A stretch of 64,000 nucleotides of DNA from Rhododendron vialii (GCF_030253575.1 NC_080560.1:38859001-38923000); one strand, 5' to 3'; positions 1-10,844 are shown, counted from the stretch's first letter. The notes: a model not told the origin generated them from the sequence alone. Numbers and translations are program-made.

Positions 1-75
1 GGTGTTGGTAAACATATGCTGAGACCAAGTATTTAGTAGTTTATGGTGCTGATATTGAGTTGCTGCTTGTGGCAG

Positions 76-345
76 GATCCACACTGGAATTTGCTCTTAT
101 GGCGTTGTGTGGACAATGGCTCCCATCAGGGTTGTCCTCTCCCTGAAAAGCAAAATTCTCTCCAGGATTATCCCACAGAAGAGAGTTATTCAGGGTATGA
201 AGACGAGTACCCCCAGCTCACCGAGGAGTTCAAAGAGTGCAATTTGGGAAACGAAGAGGAGTACCCTCTGGTCCCTGATGAAGTAGAACCGGATGTGGCG
301 AAACCTTGTTTTGATGAATCCGAGTGGTCAGATGGTTGGAAGTAA
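76..345 (+). CDS. Possible 3'-terminal exon of an unidentified gene entering from the left
   Basis: An open frame runs from a plausible acceptor (pyrimidine-rich stretch ending GGCAG at 71-75) to a TAA at 343-345. It gives about 89 residues, very acidic in the second half (many Glu/Asp, repeated EEYP-type stretches), ending SEWSDGWK. The same frame has a TAG at 34-36, so an exon would have to begin after that. I do not recognise the family. The acidic tail with a Trp-rich end looks like a protein C-terminus rather than random sequence, but there is no upstream sequence to test it. It could equally be a chance frame. It would be transcribed towards the convergent LTPG-like gene at 762-2990. 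Confidence 0.3.
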   Translation, partial: DPHWNLLLWRCVDNGSHQGCPLPEKQNSLQDYPTEESYSGYEDEYPQLTEEFKECNLGNEEEYPLVPDEVEPDVAKPCFDESEWSDGWK

Positions 346-761
346 AATTTTTAAGATCTTTTTCATATGAGACACAAAAGGATGAAGAAGAACATATCTT
401 CTTCTACCTCTTGTTTTGTGAAAGCAATTGCTCTGGAGTGCAAGTTTGTCAGTTTGAGAAAAGAACTTGATGATGTTTTCTTTTGCTTCTGGGAGCCATA
501 GTGATAAAGTTTTAAGTTGTGGAAGATATTTATCTATGCTTTCTCCATTAGGGTCTGCATACACGTTTTTTTGTTTAACCAGAGGAACACAAGCACGCTT
601 AGAAAGTACATAACGGGGAAGAAGGAATGGTTTCTGTATCCCAACTATTATTTCTCTATTGAACTGTTGATACTCAGAAAAAGACAGTTGTGCACATATA
701 TTTGCTGCTAGTCTAAAAAAGAGCGTTTCATTGAAGTTCCATCTTCATAAGGAGATTTCTT

Positions 762-2990
762 TCACAAAGACGAAAGTACAAATGTGCATGTACGTATATT
801 GTGATGATCAGCAATGGGTAGTGTGGCAGCAAATGTTAAGATGGGAACCAGAAAAACAATTGTTCCAAGAGGAGACCAGCAGCCGTGGTTGTTTAGCTGT
901 TTTGATGCAGATGAAAGTGCGGGCATTGTGGTTGAAGGGCTTGGTGTTGCATCTGAAACACCATCAGAATCTGGCATGCCATCAGAATCTGGCATTAAGC
1001 TGCTCTTCACAGGAGGTGAAGAACTATCAGGACCTGCAACACAGTAGCAAAGAATGTCTTGTCTAATTAGACTATCATGCCTACGCAGCCGATGAAGCTC
1101 AATACGGCTTTTGAACTGCGGTTACCATTCCCATCACCATTTCGTTTGAGCTAGTCGAGCACAAATAATTGACAAACTAGTGTTTACTTGGATGCTTATC
1201 AAACTAGTTGTGATCTAATTGTAAAGGAAGACAAAAGATCAAGGGTACCAGAATCATGCGTCCTTGGATTCTCTGGACCTGGTCAATAAATGAAAACTTA
1301 TAAATATTTACACGAGTACAAAGATTAGAAACAAGAGATTTTACGCAGAATAAAAAGGATTTTTGCAATTACCTATGGCGTGCAGAGGAGGCAGTGTCGA
1401 CAACCCTGGTGAAACAAAGTGGAAAATAAACCAACTCATTAAACTTTCATGTAAATGCAAGCATTCTATTGGTATGTTAAAGTTTTATTTCCAGCTTGAT
1501 AACCGTATATGGAGAGAAAAAAATTCGTGCTGAACATGAAAATATGAAAATTGCAAGAAATTGACAAACCAAGTAACACGTATCATTTCACATTTTAATC
1601 TAAAATGAGAAAAACTAGGTTTCAATGAGCGATTAGGCTTTTCAAATGATTGCGAAAGGAAATAGGCAGTTCGTTAGTCTCATATTCGATACTAAGGACT
1701 AAACTCAACATACAAAAATTCTTGAATTCGGATTCCTTATTTGGTTCATTGCAACATTCAGAAGTCCTAAATTAGCCAGAATCATTGATCATGCGAAATT
1801 CCTAAATCAGTTTGTATATACACAAGTAACACAACTATGAGACAAAAACGACTGGAGTGAACCGGCCGATACATGCACATGCAATTTTTCATGATTTCAT
1901 CTCACCGATATATCAGGCCTAAGTCCTAACAGTATTGAAAGTTACGACTGATATTTAAAATGTTGAATTTACGAAGATCCACGAAATAAAATTAATGATT
2001 CAAATTGCTAGCGGTTGAGTGGCCACATTAGCTGGCTCGATATTTATTTTTCTAGAACGATTTCAGCAGTGCAAATCAATCGGAAATGACATCCAAATGA
2101 CACCAAAATTCAGGAAACTAGTTGGGCTAAGATTAATCGAGGTGCGCGTAAGCTGACCCGAACATCTGAGTTATCAAAAGTAACTGTCTCGTCATGAACA
2201 AGTAACGTTAACGATTGCGGTGTAACGGCATCTGGAGTATCAAACCGTAGGTAACAGAAATCGGCCGATACTAATGCAATTTTTCATCTCAATGATATAT
2301 GAGGTGAGGATAAAAGAAAAAGAAAGAAAGATATATCAAGTTTAACAGTATTAGAAGGCTAAAAACCCGTTACATATAAATATTTAAGATGCTAAAATAC
2401 GAAGATCTACGAAATAAAATTTAATAATTTACATTGCTAGCGGTTGAGTAGCTACTAATATCTGGCTCTATATTTATTTTTCTAAAACGATTTCAGCAGC
2501 CCAAATCAACCGGAAATGAAATCCAAATGACACGAAATTCAGGAAAACTAAAATCAACCAAGCTAATTCATTCTACGATCGAACCTGAACAGAGAGACTG
2601 GAGAGACCCGTTGGCGTTGGATCCGGCGTTGGCGAGAGGACAGAGAGAGGAGAGGGAGAACAGTCTCGTCGAGTTGAGAGGGAAGCCGAAGAACATGTTC
2701 CGGCGCACGAGGTAGCAGAGGCAGCTGGCGGCGCTGGCGTTGAAGGCCGAGGAGAAGACGGTGCAGCAGTCGGAGGAAGGGGAGGAGGAGATGTTGTTCG
2801 GGGAAGAGGCCACGAAGGGGAGGCACGGGGAGAAGGCGACGAGCTCCGCGGAGCAGCTGGTGGGTCCGGCGGCGGTAGGGGGCTGAGAGGGAGAGGGGGA
2901 GGGGGAGGCGGAGGCGGTTAGGGTGGAGGTGAGGAGGAGGAGGAGTGAGAGGAGAGAGAGAGGGAGGTGGAGTGGAGAGGTGGAGGCCAT
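762..2990 (-). CDS. GPI-anchored non-specific lipid-transfer protein (LTPG-like), gene 1
   Basis: Two-exon model: exon 1 is 2990-2585 and exon 2 is 1033-762. Together they give 678 nt, 225 residues. The ATG at 2990 is chosen because a strong signal peptide follows at once (about residues 1-28, Leu-rich), then a Ser/Pro spacer. The eight-cysteine nsLTP pattern is complete: C1 at residue 46, C-x9-C, CC, CLC, C, C. Exon 1 ends just after C8 with a phase-1 donor (TTCAG|GTTCG). Exon 2 opens after TTGCAG with a Ser/Pro/Thr-rich segment containing a PDSDG duplication and ends in a hydrophobic stretch typical of a GPI-attachment signal. The family binds lipids and acts at the outer face of the plasma membrane, for example in cuticular lipid export. 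The 1.55 kb intron holds an internal direct repeat. A small extra exon cannot be excluded. Confidence 0.85.
1861..2550. repeat. Direct repeat inside the LTPG gene 1 intron
   Basis: Two related copies lie in direct orientation at about 1861-2120 and 2261-2550. Shared blocks include CGGCCGATAC, TTGCTAGCGGTTGAGT, TATTTATTTTTCTA and AACGATTTCAGCAG, and both end in a shared CCAAATGACAC...CAGGAAA block. The second copy reaches to within about 35 bp of the exon 1 donor. A 44-bp stretch with AAAGAAAAAGAAAGAAAG is inserted in copy 2 only. Confidence 0.75.
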
Positions 2991-3038
2991 GGTTTGGGAG
3001 AGAGAGAGCGAGATGGTTATTTCCGTTACGGAGACGAG

Positions 3039-3046
3039 TATATATA
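3039..3046 (-). promoter_or_regulatory. TATA box of LTPG gene 1
   Basis: TATATATA on the minus strand lies 49 bp upstream of the chosen ATG (2990), with a CT-rich stretch between. This predicts a short 5' UTR of roughly 20 nt. Confidence 0.5.
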
Positions 3047-3243
3047 CATATGCATGCGCAACGAAGTGGCGGGAAAGAGCATCTGTTCTTTGCAAAATAG
3101 GCTCGAGTTTGGTTTTATTTACGAGAATGGCCAGATTCGGGTAACTTCTTCTCTCCCGCTTTTGGGTTGATCGTGTATTAATAATTACTCCTATTAAATA
3201 AATGATCAGTTAATACTTTGTCTTAAAATAAATGAGTTTCTAT

Positions 3244-3628
3244 TAAGGCCTGTTTTGGCTAAATAAATCTCAAGGATTATTATTTGTCTTTATTCATTTT
3301 TTTCGCATTTATTAAAGTTGCATTAATATTTTGTGGATTATTAGTTCAACTCGATGGGAGGAATTTAAAACGTAAAAAAAATAAAATTTTTTAATTTTAA
3401 TTTTTTTTGAATAAAGCTAAAATTAATCCAAAACGGACTGATTTTTGAATTATTTTTGTATTTATTTAAAAATATTTAAATTTAAATATTTTTTATGTTC
3501 TAGATTTCTCTTATCAAGAAGAACAAATAATTCACAAAAAATTTGACGAAAAACTAATAAATGTAAAAAAAAATATTAAATAAAGACCAAAAAGAATCCT
3601 CCCGGAGTATTTAGCCAAACAAGTTAGT
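3244..3628. mobile_element. Foldback MITE-like inverted repeat
   Basis: The left end (GCCTGTTTTGGCTAAATAAA) is matched in inverse orientation by the right end (AGTATTTAGCCAAACAAG). Pairing continues inward through GTCTTTATT, CATTTATTA and a TTGTGGATTATT/TTGTGAATTATT block. The spacer is AT-rich and has no ORF. Related inward motifs (TTAGTTTTGCGCCAAACTTTT, a block near TCTCGTTGAGACGAA) recur in other inverted repeats near 47.9, 53.7 and 56.7 kb. Confidence 0.6.
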
Positions 3629-4720
3629 GTGCCTACACTGCCAGAACTACATATGAGGGTGGGGGTGTCCGGACACTTTTAACTATTACCCCTAGGTATA
3701 TGTATATTTATTTCACTAATGTAGTGTAACATTTTATTTTATTGGTACCCTGCAAAGGCCCAAATCCCATATCTGCACTAGTATAGTATAGTAAGATTCT
3801 TGATTAAACTTCCAATTTTTGGCACTCCCTTTTTGAAACTCTTGGTTCCATCACTGTGTGTCTAACTTGTTTTCTTCAAGAAATTTTTATGATTTTCTGT
3901 GCATATTCATCTTAAAACAAATGAGTTATTCAGTGTGTCAATCTTCTTTTCACAAGATAAATACATTAGAAAATTATATTAAGAGCGTACCAATCAACTG
4001 GAGTTTCGCATAAAAAATCATTTTGAGAGGATCCGAACAAGTATCAACTTGAGGTATCGCATGATTGAATTTCTCAACGAGCTGTACAAAATATACTACC
4101 CCGATCGTTAATATGGGGGCTCAAATGCACCAAAAGGCCAAACTGGAAAGGGTAGACTTGATAATTTAGAGTTCTAAGAAACGAATAAGAGATTCCGGTT
4201 GGTTTTCTCCAAAAATCTAATGTTGTTTTTAGTAGTAGTTGAGATTGTTTTCTACGTTAACCTACCGGTCACAAATGATATTTTTAGAACATGATTTTTC
4301 AATACCAGATTCGTATTTTTGAGAATAGTTGCTTAATGGATTCCGATGCTTAAAATATGGGTTCACATGGTTTTTTTTTTCCCAAACTGATAGAAAAAAT
4401 CATTTATATCATACATATGAAGTACAAACTACAAAGTATAGACCCGAGACATTACATCAATTGTGTGACTTAAGTCACAATTCGCTGCAATCCAAAAATA
4501 TCGGATTCTCAAATTGCTTCTTTTTTAGTTGGTTGTGTGTATATTCCCAATCGGTGCAGACATCGTCGGTGGCCATAGACGGGTCCATCTCTTGGCATTG
4601 GAAGTGGTTGTTGACTTTGGTGTGCGGTGATTTACTAGCTACACAAGTAAAGATTTTGAGCTGGAATTGGATTTTGAACAAAACAAAGGAATCAAGTATA
4701 TTTCACAAGGACAACAATAC
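3629..4720. other. Intergenic stretch, no gene seen
   Basis: AT-rich DNA between the promoter of LTPG gene 1 and the 3' UTR of LTPG gene 2. I see no splice-consistent coding exon, strong inverted repeat or RNA gene. The 4.33-4.77 kb open frames show no family signature. Confidence 0.5.
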
Positions 4721-4879
4721 TATTACAGAAGCTTATTCAAACAAAATCAATGATCAACATCTCTCATTTCTCTAAACAAGCCCAAACAATCTGCACACCC
4801 CACAAAAGAATACATCCCCAAAAGCCAAATAAGAAAATACATAACTACGGAAAATGAGAGGAACAAATGAGTGGGCAAT

Positions 4880-6103
4880 CTAGTAGTAGTAGCACTTTAG
4901 AACAAAAGCTCCGAACAGAGTGAAAAGCAGAGACGGTGAAACAGCGGCAGGAGGATGCGCGGCCGAGGTGGTCACAACCGGCCGGCTCCCTGAGTTTGCG
5001 GTTGGAGCTTGGGATGACACGGTGTTGGTAGACGGCGGAGTGAGCTCGGGGGTTGTCTCGGCTTCCGGTGCCAAACCAGGTGACTCTGATGTTGGGAGGG
5101 TAGTAGAAGCTGCTAGGACAAAATTAAACAATTGGTACAGAGAAATTTCACAATGTTTTGAGATAAGAAAAATATTACTCCCTAGTACTTTCCGGAGGAA
5201 AAATGCACTGTTTAATTTTGCAGAGAGCGGATGTTACCTTGAGGAGAGAGAGGAGCAGGAGCTTCAGGAGAGAGAGACGGGCTAAAAGCAACAGGGCCTG
5301 TCAAGGCAAAATAGGTTTAGTTTTTGCGAGTAGCAGGACTAGAAGAGTCTTTGCACTCTTCGAAACTCTCTCAATGTATTGTTTTTTCTATTGTACCGTT
5401 TTCATCTTTATGGTTAATGAAGCTTTCTTCACCGTTCGAAAAATCGAGGGAGGTCAAGATAATATCAGAACACCTATAAGAGAACCTTGTAGTTTTTTTT
5501 TTTTTTCTCTTTTTTTGCCGATAAAAAAAAAAATTCTTCAAGTTTTTAGAAATCTTAAGGAATGATAATGCGGGCCCCAACCCTTAATTACAAATCACAT
5601 GATATAAAAAGTGAATACATATAGTACCTGGAGCTGAAGCAGGTGCACCAGCGGCTGCAGTTGGAAAAACTCAAAAGGTTATTCCACAATGATCAACCTA
5701 ATTTCGTTAATTAGAAAAAAGGAATTAAAACAGAAAAAGCAGGCAAAAGATTTGCGAATTATTCACCTTTGCACTGGAGAGGCACACCGGCCATGTTACA
5801 AGCGCGTGGTAGCGAAATGGCCAGGGTCCGGTTAATGGGTACTTGGAATGGGCTTCCGTTCACGATTTGGCACATACATTCGGTGCCATTGCTCGAGATG
5901 GACTGGAGGGCACTGCAACAGGCGGGAGTTGGTGGCGCACCGGCAGCGCTGCTGTTAGTAACGAAGGCCATGCAAGGAGTGAAACTCATAATCATGGAAG
6001 GAGAGCATGGGGAGTTAATCTGGGCATAAGTTGGCATAACCAAAGCCACTGAAGCAATTGCCAGAAGCTGAAATAACTGGAGAAAATGCGCGGATGCCGC
6101 CAT
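4880..6103 (-). CDS. GPI-anchored non-specific lipid-transfer protein (LTPG-like), gene 2
   Basis: Four-exon model: 6103-5767, 5654-5628, 5297-5238 and 5112-4880. The total is 657 nt, 218 residues, and every junction is phase 1 with GT/AG borders. The ATG at 6103 begins a clear signal peptide ending near TYA (residue 27). The eight cysteines start at residue 33 (C-x10-C, CC, CMC, C, C), then exon 1 ends CKG|GT as in the other two genes. Exons 2-4 encode a Pro/Ala/Ser/Thr-rich linker, including EAPAPLSPQ, and a hydrophobic C-terminus (SPSLLFTLFGAFVL) suited to GPI attachment. The final exon opens at a TAGCAG tandem acceptor, so one Ala may be alternatively included. A T/G-rich trailer with AATAAG near 4735 looks like the 3' UTR. 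Expected role: extracellular, membrane-tethered lipid carrier. Confidence 0.9.
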
Positions 6104-6214
6104 TTTTCCGTGTGGAGTTTCGAGGTGATGGGATTTTCTTTTAAAAAGAAAACTGGAGAGAAATGTTTGAGGGATTTGATAGTTTGGTGTTTTGAAAGAG
6201 AAGAGAATGGAGGA

Positions 6215-6221
6215 ATTTATA
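6215..6221 (-). promoter_or_regulatory. TATA box of LTPG gene 2
   Basis: CTATAAATTCC on the minus strand lies about 112 bp upstream of the ATG at 6103 and implies an 80-nt leader. The leader is rich in CTTCTC/TTTC, as is common for plant leaders. Confidence 0.6.
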
Positions 6222-6795
6222 GAGGGGGAGTTTTGGAGTGAGGGGGGAATTGGAAGGATGAACACCTGGGCTTGGGATTGGTTAAGGGGGTCAACAACCT
6301 TAACCAACTTTGTGAATAATACGGAGTTTAGGTGAGTTTGGCTTGTTGGCAGACACAAAATGGTGCACTTTTTGACTCTTGTTTCTATCTCATCAGTTGG
6401 CCCTTGTTGCCACCTAGCTTTATTTTTTTCTTTTTCATAACCGGATTTTTAGACCGGCTTGTGTGCATCTCGATTAATAATGGGATTCTGAAGTTAACGA
6501 CAGACAAAGCCTCTACTGGCCTCAAGATTTGGAATGTTTGGCTTCGTGGGATTCGAACATGCAACCTCGTAGAAGAAAAAACACTTATTGTTTTCTCGTG
6601 CCCATTTGACCAAATTCCTTGGGATTTCTGCCACTTGGCTTTGGTCACTCGAGGATTAAAATAAATAAGTGCATGTGACATCCAGCTCACTTTGTGAAAT
6701 GAATAGCAAGTCTAATGGCGCGCTGCGACCTCTTGAGGGAACTCAAAACGATTTCGTACTAGGTGCACGCTAAGAGTATCGTTTATAGTATTAGA

Positions 6796-7010
6796 ATACG
6801 AGGAGACCGGACGCAATCGGTACGTTGAGGAGCTTTTTTGTGAAGTGATTAGTCTAATGGTGCAACCTCGTTACAAATTTAAAAGACATCTCCTACTTAG
6901 TTACATTACAGTCCGAGAAAGGTAATACTGTAATAGTATGCCGATCAATTTTTCTATGAAATGATTAGCAAATCTAACGGTGCAACTTCTTTGACTACTA
7001 GAAAGACATC
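6796..7010. repeat. Dispersed repeat, partner of 11825-11975
   Basis: The blocks GCTTTTTTGTGAAGTGATTA, TGGTGCAACCTCGTTA and TGAAATGATTAGCAAATCT occur in the same order and orientation at 11825-11975. No coding capacity is visible, so both look like remnants of one dispersed element. Confidence 0.6.
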
Positions 7011-7081
7011 ATATTCGGTGCACAAGACTTTCTTGTTTTACAACAACTGATACGTTTCGGTTTTTCCATTATTTTTGTTTT

Positions 7082-7592
7082 GGGTAAACTATAGTTAACC
7101 CCCTCTAACTAAGCCTTGCGTGCACTTTGCCCTTTCTAACTTTTTTTTTTGCACTCAACGCTCTTTAACTAACTGAAATTCAAACGGTCATAACTTCTTC
7201 GTCCGAAATCGAAAACATGCAAATTATATATCAATTTCGAGGTCTTGAAGTCAGCTTTCTAATGACACCAAAATTACATCATGATTCAAAGCACACAGAA
7301 AGTTATGATCAAAAGAGTAAGGGCTGGTAGACAGAAAGACCATTTTGATCATAACTTTCTGTGTGCTTTGAATCGTGATATGATTTTGGTGTCATTAGAA
7401 AGCTGACTTCAAGACCTCGAAATCGATATACAATTTGCACGTTTTCAATTTCAGACAAAGAAGTTATGACCGTTTGAAGTTATGACCGTTCGAATTTCAG
7501 TTAGTTAGAGGGGGTTGAGTATCAAAACAAAAAATTAGAGGGGGCAAAGTGCACATGAAGCTTAGTTAGAGGGGGTTAACTGTAGTTTACCC
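7082..7592. mobile_element. Foldback transposon (Mutator-like MITE candidate)
   Basis: A near-complete palindrome of 511 bp. The outer ends are GGGTAAACTATAGTTAACCC and its inverse GGGTTAACTGTAGTTTACCC. The arms pair almost throughout (AGTTATGATC, GACACCAAAAT and CGAGGTCTTGAAGTC against their inverses) around a short centre near 7330. The flanks are TTTTGTTTT (7073-7081) and TTTTGTTTG (7593-7601), an 8/9 target-site duplication that would fit a Mutator-type element. There is no transposase, so it is non-autonomous. Confidence 0.8.
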
Positions 7593-7849
7593 TTTTGTTT
7601 GTTTTTGTTTGAGGTGTTGATTCTCGTGATTTGATCAATTAACGCAACTAAAATACTCTTGAACTCTTCATTATTCCGCAAGATGATTGAGTCCATGATG
7701 TAACAATTGAGTGCTGAGACATTCCTTTCTGGCAAGTCAAAAACAACTTCCAATCACTTCAAAAACAATTGAAACACAGTGGCCAAGAACTTACTTAAAT
7801 TGAAGTTAGGTTATCTACCTTTTTAAAAAAATGATATCTATGCCTCTCT

Positions 7850-7852
<3 letters not shown>

Positions 7853-7918
<66 letters not shown>
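7853..7918. repeat. (TC)n microsatellite
   Basis: About 33 uninterrupted TC units, between LTPG genes 2 and 3. Confidence 0.98.
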
Positions 7919-7920
<2 letters not shown>

Positions 7921-8160
7921 AATCCATTTAAGAAACATCACCGCACACAACTCACAAGTACACCAATATTTTACTTTTCATTAGCAATAAGCAGGTTTTT
8001 TAAAAAAAAGAAAGAAAGAAAGATCTGATCAACATAATTCATCTTCTACTATTTCTACCAGTCCTAATTCATCTTACCTCACATGACCTATGTCGTTAAC
8101 CTAATACCCTTCCCATTACTGGAAAGGTAGGTCACCCGTAAAACTCAATTACTACATATC

Positions 8161-8421
8161 CTACCATATAGTATTTTTTGTCAATATATAACTTAGGGTA
8201 TTCGGGCCAGCTAACACGTATCTCGACAAATTTTGGGAGCAGCTTTCATCGACTAAGCTCCAAGGATCAATTGCACCATCGTGTAGCAGGGACCTCATTG
8301 AAGTTAGGAAAACCCCGTATGAATTAGCTCCAGAATAGTTGATAGCACTTTGGGAAGTTTCGAAACTTCTATCTGTGAGGGAGCAAAAGCTTAAATCTTC
8401 GCTTTGACCACCCGGCGTCAT
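8161..8421 (-). other. Unidentified 86-codon open frame upstream of LTPG gene 3
   Basis: The ATG at 8421 opens a frame with balanced amino-acid composition (contains SQSAINYSGANSYGVF and DPWSLVDESCSQ) ending TAG at 8161. It is divergent from the LTPG gene 3 promoter. I recognise no family. It could be a captured gene fragment or a chance frame, and there is no TATA box in a clear position. Confidence 0.2.
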
Positions 8422-8438
8422 ATTGTCCAACCATATAC

Positions 8439-8445
8439 TATAAAT
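8439..8445 (+). promoter_or_regulatory. TATA box of LTPG gene 3
   Basis: ACTATAAATCC lies 94 bp before the ATG at 8533, giving a leader of about 60 nt. Confidence 0.6.
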
Positions 8446-8532
8446 CCACTTTATGTGGTTACCTCAACACAAACCTGAACTAAACGCCCTTCTAATTTCT
8501 TACAGTTTTACATTCCAAAAAAGAAACAAAGA

Positions 8533-9649
8533 ATGGCTCCAAGTTTGACTACTATGGGTATTTTCATTGCCCTAGTAACCATGCTGTGGACAGGAGCCAG
8601 GGCTCAATCAAGTTGCACCACCGTGCTCCTCAGCATGGCGCCGTGCCTGAACTATGTCACCGGAGCTTCCTCAAGCCCGTCTCCTTCATGCTGCTCGCAA
8701 CTAGCTAACGTGGTTCAGTCGCAACCGCAGTGCCTGTGCACTGCACTCAGTGGTGGTGGTTCATCACTTGGTATAAGTATTAACCAAACTCTGGCTCTTG
8801 AGTTGCCTAAGGCATGCAATGTGCAAACTCCACCAGTTAGTGAATGCAATGGTAAGAACTCAACTCACCAGTGTAGTCATATTTGATTGCAAATTATTAT
8901 TATTTTTTTGCTAACTTACAATTTGTATCATTTTATAGTATTATTAACTCACAGAACTTGAACTTTCCAATTTAGTCCTTCGACTACCGGTATTTTCCAA
9001 ATCTGGTTTGTTGGTAATGTCATCCAATTTTCCAACAACCAACCTTTTCCCACTCTGATTAATGCCACCAGTGACGAGCGCAGGAATTTAAAAAGAGGGT
9101 GTCAAATGCAAAATTATTTGAGTTCAGAAGGAGTACAATAAAAAAGACTCCAATTTTTGAAGGAACATGGAAGAAGGTTGTCCAAATTTTGCAGGATCCA
9201 AACAATAAATTTGATCATAACTACTAAAATATACAAAGAAAAGTTGAGATTACTCGGGTTGTCTGTCGCGGCCCCAACCTCACCCCTTTCTTTTGCCACC
9301 GATTGCTGTATGGCGTGCCATTCCATCTTAGAGAACATAACAACTGTCTAGCAACCACGTTAACTGGAACCGCATAGGTTAAGGAACAAATTGGGCGAAT
9401 TTGACCAAAGTAACACTAGAGTAAGTCTTTAATTAGCTAGAGGTGTAGATAACTTATCCACAGAATTTATTTTATGATGTAGCTTGGTAAGTACTGTCTC
9501 ACATTTTTTGGTTGTTGTAGCTGCCAATGGACCTCCAACATCGCCAGTCGGTTCACCGGAAGGTACGCCGGAAGAATCTGCAAATGTAGCTCCTGCTTCT
9601 CCAAGCAGTTCCTCAGTTTCAGCTCCACCAACTAGTTCCTCAGTTTCAG
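8533..9649 (+). CDS. Non-specific lipid-transfer protein (LTPG-like), gene 3, 3' end unresolved
   Basis: Exon 1 is 8533-8851: signal peptide to about residue 24, ending GARA|Q, then cysteines from residue 28 as C-x9-C, CC, CLC, C, C. It ends CNG|GTAAG in phase 1, exactly as in the two neighbouring genes. Exon 2 is 9521-9649 (129 nt, in frame) after GTTGTTGTAG. It encodes a Pro/Ser/Thr/Ala-rich linker with a duplicated SSSVS block, ending CAG|GTATATT. In sister genes the next exon carries the GPI signal. Here the sequence after 9650 gives only a few residues to a stop (TGCAG|TACTTCC... near 9735) or unconvincing frames, so the GPI exon may be lost, distant or replaced by inserted DNA. The secreted lipid-binding domain itself looks intact. 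Confidence 0.8.
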
Positions 9650-9959
9650 GTATATTTGGTTGTCTATTGAGTGTTCATAAATCAAGTTGTTATCCCATTA
9701 TGTGCCTATAAAATGGAGAGAACAAAAAATTATGCAGTACTTCCACTGCCTTTTTTTTGGTAATCTGGGAATCGATCCCACCAACCCCAATGCAACCATG
9801 GGTAGCATTGCCGCACCATCACCAGAGCCTCCTTCTTCCACAGTTATTTTGCATAAGCTTTCGCTTGTGTGGAGGGTACGTTGTCCAAACAACTTTGCTA
9901 TCCATCATCCGTGGGACTCGAACTAAGCATCAGCAGAAAAGCAAGTAGCACCCAAGGCT

Positions 9960-10730
9960 GCAAGAAACAAGCAAGGGTTAAGCTCTTCGTATATCGTCTT
10001 CCAAAGCCAGCATGAGTCAATGTAGTGCAGCAAAAAAAGAAAAGAAAAGCAAGGGTCAAGCTCTCGCGCGGTGCTGTCTTCCAAAGCCATTATTCATAGA
10101 GATTCTATTCGCACGCTGACCTACCTGATTTTTCAAGGGCTCAATCTTTCTACCTCCATTCCTGTCAATCAAACTCTTTTTGCATCCGCATAGACCCATC
10201 CGTTGATCTTATTTCTTAATTAGTTCGCATGAAACAACCCTTCCCTTCTGTAGAGAATAGAAGTGAAAGCCCCAGTTGACAACCACGACAAAAAAAATGA
10301 CTGGGTGAAGAGCACTATCACAATCTACCTTCAAACACCATGTAGACACCAGACTCCTAGTAAGTCCTAATGGTTTGAGTATTAGGAGTCTAGCGTCTGC
10401 AGGGCCATTGAAAATCGGTTGTAATAGTGCTTCATTCGGTGTATAGTGTCCTTGAAGTTAAGATGCCAGGTATGCAGAGAGGCCAAGGAAGAAAAAGACA
10501 CCTGAGTGTGATCATGAGCTTGATCAACTAGAACAGAGAGGAAGTAGAGATTGCCTTTTCGAAAACCTTCTTGCGAATAGGTGCCCCATGATATGAGATC
10601 CTTCACCAGGACATCACAACACAAGTACCATGTCAGAGGATTTGGGCCCAACAGAACAAGCTTTTTCTTTTTATCAAAGTCTAGAGCGCCACCCAAGGAC
10701 GATATTTTTGTGCCCCAGGTTCGCCCATAA
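9960..10730. other. Stretch without a recognised gene, downstream of LTPG gene 3
   Basis: A block with AAGCAAGGGT...AAGCTCT...TCTTCCAAAGCCA is directly duplicated (about 9967-10007 and 10047-10090). The open frame on the minus strand at 10.38-10.80 kb has no recognisable domain. No hydrophobic GPI-tail exon for the LTPG gene was found here. Confidence 0.4.
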
Positions 10731-10734
10731 ACTT

Positions 10735-10830
10735 GCACACGCCAATCATGCACACAGAACACAAGAAATTTTACGTGGTTCCCCAAACTCGGGTACATCC
10801 ACGGGAGGGAAGGAACTTCACTGTACTTGA
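10735..10830. mobile_element. Likely LTR remnant
   Basis: The order ACACAAGAAATTTTACGTGG then GGTACATCCACGGGAGGG resembles the ends of plant LTR retrotransposons, where similar ACGTGGTTC...TCCACG strings are common. Only this short stretch is recognisable. Confidence 0.35.
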
Positions 10831-10844
10831 GAATGCTTGTTGAT

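Noticed and set aside
814..1047. Plus-strand frame beginning MGSVAANVKMGTRK
   Set aside because: It is opposite the phase-matched last exon of LTPG gene 1, whose GPI-type tail is the better explanation.
2527..3170. Plus-strand Arg/Glu-rich frames at 2.5-3.2 kb
   Set aside because: Antisense shadows of LTPG gene 1 exon 1, which has a complete cysteine motif and signal peptide on the other strand.
4920..6052. Plus-strand frames across 4.9-6.05 kb
   Set aside because: Antisense shadows of the four-exon LTPG gene 2.
10382..10798. 138-codon minus-strand frame
   Set aside because: No recognisable family, no ATG context, and it overlaps an LTR-like remnant. Not supported as a gene.
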